Origin: Paenibacillus sp. JZ16
Lineage (GTDB): Bacteria; Bacillota; Bacilli; Paenibacillales; Paenibacillaceae
Assembly (NCBI RefSeq): GCF_015326965.1
Contig: NZ_CP017659.1
Span: 6,771,001 to 6,835,000, forward strand
DNA: 64,000 bases
Direction: 5' to 3'
This document shows, piece after piece, positions 1 to 8,999 of this stretch (position 1 is the first letter of the stretch; each line of letters begins with the position of its first letter). The notes beneath the pieces were generated by a model. That model made no database searches. It saw only the letters and a program-made list of their open reading frames with translations, and was not told the origin of the DNA. The translations under genes were made by a program, and so were the position numbers.

Positions 1-1
1 C

Positions 2-598
2 ATGATTCTGAATTACCAGGAAGACATGGAGGTTGTCGCGACGGCGGCAGACGGTATGGAGGCTTACACCATGGTGGCGAAGCATCGGCCGAATGTGCTG
101 TTGATGGATTTAAGCATGCCCCCCGGCGAAAGCGGACTGATTGCGACCGGCAAGATCAGCAGCGAATTTCCGGAAACGAAAATTCTGATTCTAACCATGT
201 ATGATGATGACGATTACCTGTTTCATGTTTTAAAAAACGGGGCTTCAGGTTATGTGCTCAAAAATGCGCCGGATGATGAATTAATCTCCGCCATCCGCAT
301 GGTGCATAAGGGAGGGACCTATATTCATCCCCAGATGGCGACTTCCCTGGTTCGGGAGTTTATTAAGAAAGATAGTGAGAGCGCGGAGCAGGATCCGTTT
401 AACAGCCTGTCCAAAAGGGAGATTGAGATCCTGCCTCTAATCGCCAAGGGCTATGGCAATAAGGAGATCGCGGAAAAACTGTTCGTATCGGTCAAGACGG
501 TGGAGGCGCACAAGGCCAAAATTATGGAAAAGCTGAATTTGAAAAGCCGTCCGGAGTTAGTGGAATATGCGCTGAAGAAAAAATTGCTGGATTTTTAG
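2..598 (+). CDS. nreC: NreC-type response regulator (5' end missing)
   Basis: This is the C-terminal ~198 residues of a NarL/FixJ-family response regulator; the first ~20 codons lie before the window, so the ATG at position 2 is internal. The receiver shows the phospho-acceptor Asp at visible residue 36 ([13 protein letters not shown]), the switch Thr65 (LTMYDD) and Lys87 (YVLKNAP). A LuxR-type helix-turn-helix follows from about residue 135 ([20 protein letters not shown]). The wording of the receiver and of the C-terminus ([14 protein letters not shown]) closely matches staphylococcal NreC as I remember it; NreC is phosphorylated by the oxygen-sensing kinase NreB and activates nitrate and nitrite respiration genes. 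The nitrate transporter gene just downstream supports this. The partner kinase would be upstream, outside the window. Confidence 0.85.
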   Translation: MILNYQEDMEVVATAADGMEAYTMVAKHRPNVLLMDLSMPPGESGLIATGKISSEFPETKILILTMYDDDDYLFHVLKNGASGYVLKNAPDDELISAIRMVHKGGTYIHPQMATSLVREFIKKDSESAEQDPFNSLSKREIEILPLIAKGYGNKEIAEKLFVSVKTVEAHKAKIMEKLNLKSRPELVEYALKKKLLDF

Positions 599-643
599 TC
601 TTACCTATACAACAGGGCGCAATAAAGGGTCATTGCTTAAAGG

Positions 644-685
644 AATAGGGAAGTTCCCCGGTGAGATTCAGGGAACTTCCCTATT
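644..685 (+). repeat. Perfect 15-bp inverted repeat between nreC and narK
   Basis: Arms at 644-658 and 671-685 (AATAGGGAAGTTCCC and its exact reverse complement) surround a 12-nt loop. The stem could end the nreC transcript, but the 3' arm is followed by AGCATTGTGA rather than a T-run, so it is not a textbook terminator. It could instead be an operator upstream of the nitrate transporter, or an mRNA stabiliser. Confidence 0.6.
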
Positions 686-764
686 AGCATTGTGAATAGG
701 TGCACGTACAATAGGAGCTGGGGATCAATATGCCATTCATTACGCTTTAGAAAAGGTGATGGAA

Positions 765-2279
765 ATGATCAAAAAGGTGCAGCTTCCGCTGCAAACAATG
801 AATCTGGTGCTTGGCTTTATGGTATGGGTCATCATCTCCGCGCTCTTGCCGTTTATTCGCGAGGATATCTCCATTACGGCCGACCGCCTCGCTATTCTGA
901 CGGCTATTCCGGTGGTGCTGGGTTCGGTCCTCCGGATTCCGCTCGGCTATTACGCCAATGTGGTGGGAGCACGAATTGTTTTTATCGCCAGCTTTATCCT
1001 GCTGCTGTTTCCGGTTTATTTTATCAGCTCGGCTACCTCCTTTACGCATTTGGTAATCGGCGGCTTGTTCCTTGGGATCGGGGGGGCCGTATTCTCGGTC
1101 GGCGTGACCTCGCTGCCTAAATATTATGCGAAAGAGAAGCTCGGACTCGTAAATGGGATATACGGAATGGGCAACATCGGCACCGCCATTACCACGTTTG
1201 CTGCACCGGTCATCGCGACTCAGATCGGATGGTCCAAAACCGTCCAGCTGTATTTGGTTCTGCTGTTGATCTTTGCCGTGCTAAATGTAATCTTAGGCGA
1301 CCGTAAAGAAATCAAAGTGAAAACACCGATCATGGAACAGATCAAGGGTGTATATAAAAATGAAAAATTGTGGTTTTTCTCTCTTTTTTATTTTATTACA
1401 TTCGGTTCGTTCGTAGCCTTTACGGTGTACTTGCCGAACTTTCTGGTTACCCATTTCGAGCTTGCGAAGGTGGATGCCGGGATGCGGACGGCAGGGTTCA
1501 TTTTGGTAGCAACAATATTACGCCCTGTAGGCGGCTGGCTTGCAGATAAGTTTAAACCGCTGTTCTTATTAATGGGCGTATTCATAGGGCTCACGGCTGC
1601 GGCCATCCTGTTGGCATTCTCTCCATCCATTGGCTTGTATACGGCCGGCTGCTTAACCATTGCCGTTGGTGCCGGGCTTGGAAACGGGGTTATTTTCAAA
1701 CTCGTGCCCCTTTATTTCAACAAGCAGGCCGGCATTGTGAACGGTATCGTGTCCATGATGGGCGGTCTTGGCGGATTCTTCCCGCCGCTGATGCTTTCCT
1801 TCATCCATTCGGCTACGGGGCAATATTCCATTGGGTTCATGGCTTTATCGCAGGTTGCGCTGGCCAGTTTCGTTATTGTGGTATGGATGTACTATCAGGA
1901 CAAACTCTCCGTACAATCCGAGGTGTTTAACTCCACCGGCCAGGGGATATTGGTTACGGATCGGAGCGGAAAGATCAATGCCGTCAATCCGGCATTCACG
2001 AAGTTAACGGGATATTCAGAGGAGGAAGTACTTGGCAAGAATCCGAGCGTATTGAAATCCGGAAGACAAACACCTGCGTTTTATCAGGCGATGTGGTCTG
2101 AAATCATGGAACACGGGAGCTGGCAGGGGGAGATTTGGAACCGCAGGAAGAACGGAGAAGAGTACTTGGAACTGCTAACGATTAACGCGGTAAAGGACGA
2201 ATCGGGTGACATCGTTCAGTATGTGGGCACCTTCAGCGATATTACTTATCATCCGCCTGGCCGTTGTTCGAATGGCTGA
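765..2279 (+). CDS. narK: NarK-type nitrate/nitrite MFS transporter with C-terminal PAS domain
   Basis: The first ~390 residues form a 12-helix major facilitator of the NarK/NasA nitrate-nitrite porter family, with glycine-rich helices such as GLFLGIGGAVFSVGV and GAGLGNGVIF. From about residue 395 to 500 a PAS domain is fused to the cytoplasmic end (VFNSTGQGILVTDRSGKI, then GTFSDIT), so the protein is ~505 residues against ~400 for B. subtilis NarK. The ATG at 765 is chosen because AAGGTGA lies 5 bases upstream; GTG 756 and ATG 759 are in frame but overlap that site. After the PAS core only ten residues follow (YHPPGRCSNG); another frame stays open for 28 codons to a TGA overlapping the ywiC start, so a frameshift that removed a longer tail is possible. 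Context is nitrate respiration. Confidence 0.85.
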   Translation: MIKKVQLPLQTMNLVLGFMVWVIISALLPFIREDISITADRLAILTAIPVVLGSVLRIPLGYYANVVGARIVFIASFILLLFPVYFISSATSFTHLVIGGLFLGIGGAVFSVGVTSLPKYYAKEKLGLVNGIYGMGNIGTAITTFAAPVIATQIGWSKTVQLYLVLLLIFAVLNVILGDRKEIKVKTPIMEQIKGVYKNEKLWFFSLFYFITFGSFVAFTVYLPNFLVTHFELAKVDAGMRTAGFILVATILRPVGGWLADKFKPLFLLMGVFIGLTAAAILLAFSPSIGLYTAGCLTIAVGAGLGNGVIFKLVPLYFNKQAGIVNGIVSMMGGLGGFFPPLMLSFIHSATGQYSIGFMALSQVALASFVIVVWMYYQDKLSVQSEVFNSTGQGILVTDRSGKINAVNPAFTKLTGYSEEEVLGKNPSVLKSGRQTPAFYQAMWSEIMEHGSWQGEIWNRRKNGEEYLELLTINAVKDESGDIVQYVGTFSDITYHPPGRCSNG

Positions 2280-2330
2280 AGTTATGGATCGTACCGGGTA
2301 TGAGTCTATGGATTGGAGAGGGAGAGACAC

Positions 2331-3056
2331 ATGAAAAAGACGAGGTTTGTCATACCACGGGAGCATGGTGGCTGGGCCATGGTCAGCGTACCCTATATCA
2401 TAGGAATGGCGGCCGCCAAGCCGGCGCTTCTGCACCTTCCGCTATTTTTGGCGTGGTTAGGTTTATATATGGCATCCTATCCGTTTCTGCAATCCTTAAA
2501 GAAAACATCCCAACGTAAAACATGGTTATCCTGGGGGATCGTTTATGCCCTTATCGCTATTGCGTTTCTCATTCCGGTGCTTGTCTTCAAACCGATGATG
2601 CTCTGGTTTGCACCTGTGCTGCTCATCCTGATCATGGTGAATGTTTGGCATGTCCTTCAGAAATCGGAGCGTGCGCTGTTAAATGATATTTGCGCGATTC
2701 TGCTGTTCTGTACCGGAGGCGCCGCTGCTTATATGCTGGGAGGCGGTGGTTTCGATCCGATCCTTGCCGCCGTCATTGGGTATAATTTCCTTTATTTTAC
2801 GGGGACCGTGTTCTTTGTCAAATCGGTCTTCCGTGAACGCAAAAACAGCCGCTGGACCGTATACGCAAAATTGTATCATGCTGTGATGTTGGTTCTGCCG
2901 ATCATCTTCGGGAATCCATGGATGTGTCTGCCATTCTTATTTCCGTTCATTAAGACGTTACTGTATTCCGGAAAAATAATGAAACCGATGAAGGTCGGAA
3001 TCATCGAGATTGTAGGTTCCGTCCAGTTTTTATTGCTGTCCATCATTTTGATGTAG
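2331..3056 (+). CDS. ywiC: YwiC-like integral membrane protein
   Basis: A ~241-residue protein with about six or seven hydrophobic segments. It begins with the conserved stretch PREHGGWAMVSVPYIIG that marks the YwiC-like family. In B. subtilis ywiC lies next to narK, fnr and narGHJI, and here it directly follows the NarK-like gene, so a link to nitrate respiration is likely; its biochemical role is unknown. The ATG at 2331 is preceded by GGAGAGGGAG at a workable distance, and it may be co-transcribed with narK (51-base gap). The next gene starts about 80 bases downstream and appears to have its own promoter (TATAAT at 3098). Confidence 0.8.
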   Translation: MKKTRFVIPREHGGWAMVSVPYIIGMAAAKPALLHLPLFLAWLGLYMASYPFLQSLKKTSQRKTWLSWGIVYALIAIAFLIPVLVFKPMMLWFAPVLLILIMVNVWHVLQKSERALLNDICAILLFCTGGAAAYMLGGGGFDPILAAVIGYNFLYFTGTVFFVKSVFRERKNSRWTVYAKLYHAVMLVLPIIFGNPWMCLPFLFPFIKTLLYSGKIMKPMKVGIIEIVGSVQFLLLSIILM

Positions 3057-3097
3057 TCTGCCGTTTTCATAAAAATCGATTCCATCGTCCATTCTGT

Positions 3098-3103
3098 TAT
3101 AAT
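3098..3103 (+). promoter_or_regulatory. Candidate -10 hexamer (TATAAT) for the small protein gene
   Basis: A consensus TATAAT lies 37 bases upstream of the start at 3135. No convincing -35 box is seen 16-18 bases upstream, so only the -10 element is claimed. Confidence 0.35.
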
Positions 3104-3134
3104 AAGTGAAGGTATACAGAAGGGAACGATGTTA

Positions 3135-3371
3135 ATGACATATACAGCGCAGCAGGTGGCCGAATGGATGGTGGAGGAAATCCGGTTTACGGGTAATTTG
3201 TATCAGACGGAGGCCATCCGCTATGTACGCGAGAATTTCGGGGAAGAATTTGTTTTCGTGAACGAAAACGGAAACGCCTCGCTGTCCAAGGACGTGAAGA
3301 AGGCATTCCGCAAACTGCATGGCGGACGGATTGCTTGGGATCGCGACGGATTCATGTGGGCGTGGACGTAG
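3135..3371 (+). CDS. Small conserved protein (DUF6953-like)
   Basis: A soluble, charged ~78-residue protein. Sequence landmarks are TAQQVAEWMVEEI near the N-terminus, then FGEEFVFVNENGNASLSKDV and a Trp-rich end (IAWDRDGFMWAW). This pattern is what I recall for small Bacillales proteins of the DUF6953 type, whose function is unknown. ATG 3135 leaves 10 bases to the AAGGGA site; ATG 3129, two codons earlier, leaves only 4, so the start is not certain. A strong terminator at 3437-3469 ends the unit. Confidence 0.6.
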   Translation: MTYTAQQVAEWMVEEIRFTGNLYQTEAIRYVRENFGEEFVFVNENGNASLSKDVKKAFRKLHGGRIAWDRDGFMWAWT

Positions 3372-3436
3372 TCTTGTTGAGAAAAAAATAATAAGGACAG
3401 AGACCGCTTAACGGCCATCCTGCCTTTCATAATGAG

Positions 3437-3469
3437 AACAGCTGCCTTGAAACCAGGGCAGCTGTTTTT
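3437..3469 (+). terminator. Rho-independent terminator after the small protein gene
   Basis: A perfect 10-bp stem AACAGCTGCC/GGCAGCTGTT (3437-3446 and 3457-3466) is followed by a run of T. It points rightwards; leftward transcripts from the mannosidase gene would also meet the stem, but with a poorer T-tract. Confidence 0.85.
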
Positions 3470-3478
3470 CTTCATGAC

Positions 3479-5968
3479 TTATATAATTCGGTGAACCGTG
3501 AATTGTCCGGTTGAAGCGTGCAGGGTCTTCGCAGCCTGCTCCGGGTCCAGCTGGCGATGCCGCTCTACCGCATAACGGAACTCATAGAAGCCGCCAAGCG
3601 TCGCTTTGAAGTTGGTTTCCCAGTAGTTGGTCAATATCCAGGCATACGTGGAAGGACGGCTGTCCGCCGGCTGCATGGTGTGAAGCTGACGAGGCGCGTG
3701 CTCCAGCGTTCCCAGCTGTACAAGCGGCGTGTCCGTCATGGACAGGGCCAGCGCTTCCCGGTCTATAGCCGAGTGCCAGAATATTCCCTCTTGCACACTG
3801 GTGTAATCCAGGCAGCTTCCGGGAATTTGATCCTTCCAAGGCCGGAAATGACAACCGGCTTTTTCCACGTATAACTCGGCTTCAGTGCCCATGGAGAACG
3901 GCAAAGCCACATAGACATTTTCCGGCAGCCAGACGCTGTCCTTGTGGAAGCGGACGGACACCTCGACCCGAGGCTGGTTGGCAAACATCTTGATGTGGAG
4001 GGCATAATAGCTGAGTCCCTTCACGTCGAACACCAGCTCGACCAGGGCAAATAGCGGTCCGTTGTCCAGCACGGTGACTCGGGTCAAGCGTCCGGTATCC
4101 CGCTGGACGTTCGTGCCCTTCCGGTTGCGTCCCATGCGGCGGCGGGTTGAGCATATTTCGGACGGATTAAACTCATCCTGTGCCGGCGTTACCTCGTAGA
4201 TGGGGGTGAAAGGCGCGTGCTCACGTGCGCCGTCCAGCAGGTCTGCTGAGCGTGTCTTATCGATCCAGGCCGTAATGCCTTCGTTCATCTCCCATTCGAT
4301 CCGGAAGGATTCGGATTCGATCGAACGCTTGCCCACCACAATCGGATAAGGAGTTATGGGCTGTGACTGGATGTCGGCGATTCCTTCGCACGCAATCGGT
4401 TCGGTGTTGCGCGCAGTCACCATGTTCCCGGAAGCGGAGAGTGCATCCGGTGTTTCGTGCGGATGGATGTACAAGATCCGGGACTCATCCGGTTCAAGCG
4501 AGAGCTGCGTAACAAGCGCCCCCGTGTGTGCCAATTGGTACGGTAGCGCCTGCCCGGTCGTTTCGTCGATGAGCTCGAACTTTTTCTTCAGGATCACGTG
4601 TTCCCAGCCATCCAACGGAATGGCGACCTGCAGCGTCGCTGCGGCCGGTTCCGTATTGATCACCTCGTAGCGCAGGGGACGATGGGGAGCGAGCAGCGCG
4701 CCTTGACGGGCTACGAGCGCTTTATCCAGCGCCCGGTAAGCCATCTTGCTGGCTTCCGCCGCATAGGCCTGCTTCCGCACCTCGAGCATTTGCACCTGCG
4801 GATGCCATGGCTCATACACGGAGGAATGATAGCCCCATGTATGCTCGGCATACATGGTCAGCGCCTGTGACGTTTCCTCGACCTCGGCCAGGCTTGCCGC
4901 ACCATGGACCGGATCTAGCCGCTTGACTTTGCGAAGCGTGCGCTGGGCATCCCGGTAAATCTGGGTATGCATTGCTGTTGAAGCGACCCCATCCGTCCAC
5001 CAGTCCGGCCAATCCCCCCGGTGTACCGGAAGCGCAGACAGGTCCTCCTGTTTCAATGCCGCAAAAAATTCAGACAGCGTAGCCATCTTAATGGTGATTT
5101 GGTCGCCGTATTGTTCATTCCATTTCGTAATCCTCTCCGCGATATCCGCATTCGGGGATGCATTGTCCGTGCCCAGGCCGGAGACCATGACCGGAACGAA
5201 GGAATACGGATAGGACTCCTGCTCAAGATTCCATAAATACCGGTTAATCCGTAAAGCAGCGATCTCGTTATGACGTTGTTCAGGCTCCATCAGGTTATGC
5301 TGAAGCTCGTCCTTGATGATATATTTGCCCAGTGCATCAGGGCAGAACCCGAGCTCGTTGCCAAACATATAATGTTCGCCGTTCCAGACAAGCAGCCTGC
5401 CGCCATTCGGACTTTCCCACCAGAACGGGGTTTGTTTGCGGCCCAGCGGATACATGCCGTGATGCGTATGGATGCAGGAAAACAGATGCTCAATGTTATT
5501 TTGCAGCAGGCTTTCGGCATACCCCCAGCTGTATCCGTTAATGTCGGCAGTCATGGCGCTGTCGATCCGATGTCCGAAGGACTCCGCGAACTTTTGCGCC
5601 TTGCCGTGATTCCGCAGAAGGAGGTCGAAATCCGGGAGCTCGGTCATATTGAGATAGGTTCCGGACAGTTCGATGTCGCCACGCTTTACCGCTTGTTGAA
5701 AAGCTGCTTTTTCCGCCGGAGTCGCTGCTTCGAGAAATTTTTCTACGGCCCAGAAGGTCTCGCAAGTCCAGCGGAACGATTCCCATTCCGGGCGCTCCCC
5801 GCGTTGTGCGGCTTCCGTGATGTCTAGTGCCTGGCGGATAAAATCAACATGGTACTGCTCGATTCTCTCTTGGCGTTCCGTGTAGCCGATATCCGTGTGG
5901 GAATGATGGATGACATAGATCGTCCAGGGACGGGCGGGTCGATGACCGCCTTGGGTGGATAGGTTCAT
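3479..5968 (-). CDS. GH38-type alpha-mannosidase
   Basis: An 829-residue enzyme with no signal peptide, so cytoplasmic. The N-terminal zinc motif HSHTD (residues 22-26) and the downstream TADINGYSWGY segment, whose Asp142 fits the catalytic nucleophile, place it in glycoside hydrolase family 38, retaining zinc-dependent alpha-mannosidases. The C-terminal half looks like the beta-sandwich region of the family. AGGAGG at 5979-5984 lies 10 bases upstream of the ATG. It is the last gene of a leftward operon after a mannose-6-phosphate isomerase homologue and a ROK kinase, which suggests that mannosides are hydrolysed, phosphorylated and isomerised inside the cell. The wording HHSHTDIGYT also occurs in DUF5054-type proteins, so the precise substrate is uncertain. 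Confidence 0.75.
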   Translation of the reverse strand: MNLSTQGGHRPARPWTIYVIHHSHTDIGYTERQERIEQYHVDFIRQALDITEAAQRGERPEWESFRWTCETFWAVEKFLEAATPAEKAAFQQAVKRGDIELSGTYLNMTELPDFDLLLRNHGKAQKFAESFGHRIDSAMTADINGYSWGYAESLLQNNIEHLFSCIHTHHGMYPLGRKQTPFWWESPNGGRLLVWNGEHYMFGNELGFCPDALGKYIIKDELQHNLMEPEQRHNEIAALRINRYLWNLEQESYPYSFVPVMVSGLGTDNASPNADIAERITKWNEQYGDQITIKMATLSEFFAALKQEDLSALPVHRGDWPDWWTDGVASTAMHTQIYRDAQRTLRKVKRLDPVHGAASLAEVEETSQALTMYAEHTWGYHSSVYEPWHPQVQMLEVRKQAYAAEASKMAYRALDKALVARQGALLAPHRPLRYEVINTEPAAATLQVAIPLDGWEHVILKKKFELIDETTGQALPYQLAHTGALVTQLSLEPDESRILYIHPHETPDALSASGNMVTARNTEPIACEGIADIQSQPITPYPIVVGKRSIESESFRIEWEMNEGITAWIDKTRSADLLDGAREHAPFTPIYEVTPAQDEFNPSEICSTRRRMGRNRKGTNVQRDTGRLTRVTVLDNGPLFALVELVFDVKGLSYYALHIKMFANQPRVEVSVRFHKDSVWLPENVYVALPFSMGTEAELYVEKAGCHFRPWKDQIPGSCLDYTSVQEGIFWHSAIDREALALSMTDTPLVQLGTLEHAPRQLHTMQPADSRPSTYAWILTNYWETNFKATLGGFYEFRYAVERHRQLDPEQAAKTLHASTGQFTVHRII

Positions 5969-5982
5969 ATATTAGTGACCTC

Positions 5983-6999
5983 CTATAGATTAAAATGGGG
6001 AGCGGATGCATGATGATCCGTATCCTCGAATAGCTTCTCAATGCCGTTAAACACAGCCGCCGTTCCGTCTGCGAGAGCGTGAACGGGAACGGCGTGCCTG
6101 CCCAAAGCGAGCATGATATCCTTTTCCCATAAGGGCAAGCTGCCCGAGATTTGCCCGCCCAGCACTAGGCGGCTCGGTTTGAACACGGATAAATAAGGCA
6201 GGAGCATTTCTCCCAGCTCGCTGCCATATTCGCGGAATACATCCTGAGCTTGCGCGTTACCGCTCTTGGCAGCTTCAGCGAGGTCGGCTACGTCGAACCC
6301 GTCAGCCAGGAGTCCCCGCTCCGAAGCCATGTTCAGAATGCCCCTTTTCCCGAAATAGCTGTCCACGATATGATCCCGGTAAGGCTCCGCAAACAGCATT
6401 CCGCTGCTTGGGATACCATGCCTGCCGGCTACGATTTGACCATTCTCCACAAAGGCAGAGCCGAGGCCCGTACCGAGCGTAAGGCATAGGAGACGGCGTT
6501 CCGATGGGAACCGGGTGGAGGCCCCAAGGCCGAACATGAAGGCATCATTGCCGAACCGGATATCGGCGGCGGTCAGACGGTTCATCGTGACACCCGGGAA
6601 GGATGACTTGAGTCTCTGAAATTCGCAGCGGAGCAGATCCCGAACCGATTGCTTGAACAGAGCGTCATATTTGCCTAGGCCTTGAAGAAGCGCAATGCCT
6701 TTTGCATAATCGAAGGGCCCCGGAAAAGCGAAGCCGATCCGGATTAAATCATGATAATCCAACGGCCGGAAGGCCGAAGCGTGATAGTTGATCAGATCAT
6801 GACAGGCTTGGGCGAAGCTGGAAATCGTATCCGCCGCGGCTCCGTGCGATTCCGAAGGCCGGGTTATGAACGAGCCGGGGATTGGCAGCCCGTTCACGAT
6901 GAGCGCTCCCTTCAAAGCGGTGCCGCCGGCATCAAGCGCGATGGTGATGGGGGCAGGGGAGGGCACGCTTTCTGGATCGGCGCTATCCTTGCGGTTCAT
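5983..6999 (-). CDS. ROK-family sugar kinase lacking the zinc-cysteine motif
   Basis: About 338 residues. The N-terminal phosphate-binding loop (IALDAGGTALKGALIVNG), the GFAFPGPFDYAKG segment, the GNDAFMFGLGAS region carrying the presumed catalytic Asp, and LTLGTGLGSAF identify a ROK (repressor/ORF/kinase) protein without an N-terminal DNA-binding domain, hence a kinase, probably for mannose or a mannoside product. The CxCGxxGCxE zinc motif of typical ROK glucokinases and fructokinases is absent; the corresponding stretch reads GRHGIPSSGMLFAEP. The ATG at 6999 overlaps the TGA of the upstream isomerase gene (ATGA), showing translational coupling; the open frame extends further upstream but that part lies inside the isomerase gene. 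Confidence 0.75.
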   Translation of the reverse strand: MNRKDSADPESVPSPAPITIALDAGGTALKGALIVNGLPIPGSFITRPSESHGAAADTISSFAQACHDLINYHASAFRPLDYHDLIRIGFAFPGPFDYAKGIALLQGLGKYDALFKQSVRDLLRCEFQRLKSSFPGVTMNRLTAADIRFGNDAFMFGLGASTRFPSERRLLCLTLGTGLGSAFVENGQIVAGRHGIPSSGMLFAEPYRDHIVDSYFGKRGILNMASERGLLADGFDVADLAEAAKSGNAQAQDVFREYGSELGEMLLPYLSVFKPSRLVLGGQISGSLPLWEKDIMLALGRHAVPVHALADGTAAVFNGIEKLFEDTDHHASAPHFNL

Positions 7000-8876
7000 G
7001 CAAATTCCCCGCTTTCTGTTGGCCGGGAAGGCGGAAGCAGTGGAGAATCCCAATCGGGATTGACCCTCGCTGCAATCAATGCGCATGGGGATCCGGACAG
7101 ATTCTCCAGTCGGTATTCGCCTAAACATGCCGGAACAATGTAAGATTCCGCATAGCCCCATTCAACGGCCGCACTCTCGTCCGCTGCCGGCACGAGGCGG
7201 ACACGTTCGCCTTCCACGAGATTGTACATGACGAATTCTCCTTGGGTGTCCGCTTTCCACGTTTCCTGCAGATTCAGCCTGCTGACCTGGAACAGAAGAT
7301 CTTCCCGTTGACCCAGCAGTTCCTCCGAGCTGCCCCCTTGACGGCTTACGACGGCTGGCCGGGCGATAAGCCCGCTTTCTACCGCAGGCGTATTCATGGC
7401 GTCATTAATATTGTGGCGCGCATGCTCAGGGTTCATCGGGCGCGGTTTGCCATCGGCGTCCAGGCGCAGATAATCGTAGATCTTGAACGTGAACCACCAG
7501 GTGGTCGAGGAAATTTCCAGCACCAGATTATCCCTGCCGGAGCAGTGGACCGTGCCCGGTGGAATGAGGTAGAGATCCCCTGTTTGCGAGTTGTACTCGT
7601 TAACGTAGTCGGAGAGCTCAAGCGGCTCTTCCCGAAGCTGGGCGTCTTCCACTGCTGCAAGCAGCCGTTCGCCGCTTATTCCTTCCTTCAGCCCGAGATA
7701 CACCTTGGCTTCCGGGGCATTGCGCATGATGTAGTACGATTCTTGCTGCGTCATATGCTCATTGAACTGCGACTCTGCATATTCCTGCAGCGGATGCACC
7801 TGAAGCGACAGCTCGCCGCCCTGCATCGTATCCAGATAATCAAACCGGATCGGGAAGTAGTCGCCGAACAGCCGGACATTACGCCTTCCCATAATCTCTT
7901 GAGCCGCTGCTTCCATGAGCAATGTGAACGGAACCTCGAAGGTGATATCCTGCACGCGCAGCACAAGCGTGTTCTCGGGAGCGATAGGCTCAAAGCTCCA
8001 GGCGCAGTTGGGCCATTCGTCGGGAAGACCGCATAATTCCTTAAGATATTGACCGCCCCATATTCCCGGGGCAAAAAACGGCTTGACCCGAAACGGCTGC
8101 CGACTTGCTTTGCGCAGTACGTTTGCCAAGGCGGCAGCCGGCAGCCACACCGGCTCTTCCGGACGATTTAAGTCCATGTAATACGCTTGGTTGTCGGAGT
8201 GTTGGGCATGGGTATGATGGGCTAACCAGTCGCGACGGTAGGTCTCCCAGACGGGCCATTCGAGAAATAAACAATTCTTGTAAGTCTCAACCTTGTCGAA
8301 GGAGCTGCCCAAGCCGAAGCTGCCCATATGCTGGGCATGGCGCCGCTGCTGGTTCTCGCGGGAGTAATCGGCGTAGAAATGAAGGTCGGGGGTCCGGCCT
8401 TGAAGCAGCGAAGCGCCGGGTCCGTGCAGGACGTATATGCCGCGCATCGCGTCAAATGCATGCGCATTTTTATTCAAGGCTGGCCGTGCGTCCTGTTGAA
8501 AATATTGAATGGGGCGGACATCGGTTGCTTTATAGCCGAATGCCCGGTTATCCGTAAGATAAGGAGCCATCTCGGCCCGGAGCTCGGCTTCGGGTTTGAC
8601 GTAATCGGACGTGGAATCGCATGCGAAGGCGATGCCTTCTTGCTCACAGGCTTGCTGAAGCTTGGCCAGCAGTTTATCGAAATCGGCGCCGTGTGTTCCG
8701 TCAAGCGTAATGAAGATACTGCTTTTTTCCTGTGATTCATGCTGGGAATTTTTTTGTTTATAGGTCGACAGGATAAACGAGCACCATGCGTCGGTCCCAT
8801 TCTTCATAAATTGGGGTTCGCTGCCAAAGTCCAAGTGGTTGATCGGGTGTGATTGAAAGGTCGTTGCAGGTTTCAT
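6996..8876 (-). CDS. Class I mannose-6-phosphate isomerase-like protein with long N-terminal extension
   Basis: A 626-residue protein. The part from about residue 270 to 610 resembles class I (ManA-type) phosphomannose isomerase: PGIWGGQYLKEL, LSLQVHPLQEYAESQF with the QxH metal ligands, GDLYLIPPGTVHCSG with another His ligand, and VLEIS. The reaction would interconvert mannose-6-phosphate and fructose-6-phosphate. The first ~260 residues are not part of a standard ManA (about 310-390 residues) and contain FITLDGTHGADFDKLLAKL and RGIYVLHGPG; I do not recognise this domain. The start has AAGGGAGGAA about 11 bases upstream. It is the first gene of the operon ending with the alpha-mannosidase. 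Confidence 0.7.
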   Translation of the reverse strand: MKPATTFQSHPINHLDFGSEPQFMKNGTDAWCSFILSTYKQKNSQHESQEKSSIFITLDGTHGADFDKLLAKLQQACEQEGIAFACDSTSDYVKPEAELRAEMAPYLTDNRAFGYKATDVRPIQYFQQDARPALNKNAHAFDAMRGIYVLHGPGASLLQGRTPDLHFYADYSRENQQRRHAQHMGSFGLGSSFDKVETYKNCLFLEWPVWETYRRDWLAHHTHAQHSDNQAYYMDLNRPEEPVWLPAAALANVLRKASRQPFRVKPFFAPGIWGGQYLKELCGLPDEWPNCAWSFEPIAPENTLVLRVQDITFEVPFTLLMEAAAQEIMGRRNVRLFGDYFPIRFDYLDTMQGGELSLQVHPLQEYAESQFNEHMTQQESYYIMRNAPEAKVYLGLKEGISGERLLAAVEDAQLREEPLELSDYVNEYNSQTGDLYLIPPGTVHCSGRDNLVLEISSTTWWFTFKIYDYLRLDADGKPRPMNPEHARHNINDAMNTPAVESGLIARPAVVSRQGGSSEELLGQREDLLFQVSRLNLQETWKADTQGEFVMYNLVEGERVRLVPAADESAAVEWGYAESYIVPACLGEYRLENLSGSPCALIAARVNPDWDSPLLPPSRPTESGEFA

Positions 8877-8999
8877 GGATAAATGGTTCCTCCCTTCCGG
8901 AATGTCGGTTACGACTTCATTGTAGGAGGAAGGGGAGGATCCGTCTTTATAAAAAGAGGAAGTGTTTTTGTACGATCAGGACATCGACGTCTCTAGTCG

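Noticed and set aside
7242..8036. 264-codon open frame on the plus strand inside the isomerase gene
   Set aside because: It is antisense to a well-supported gene, has no ribosome site, and its translation is Arg/His-rich with no family resemblance.
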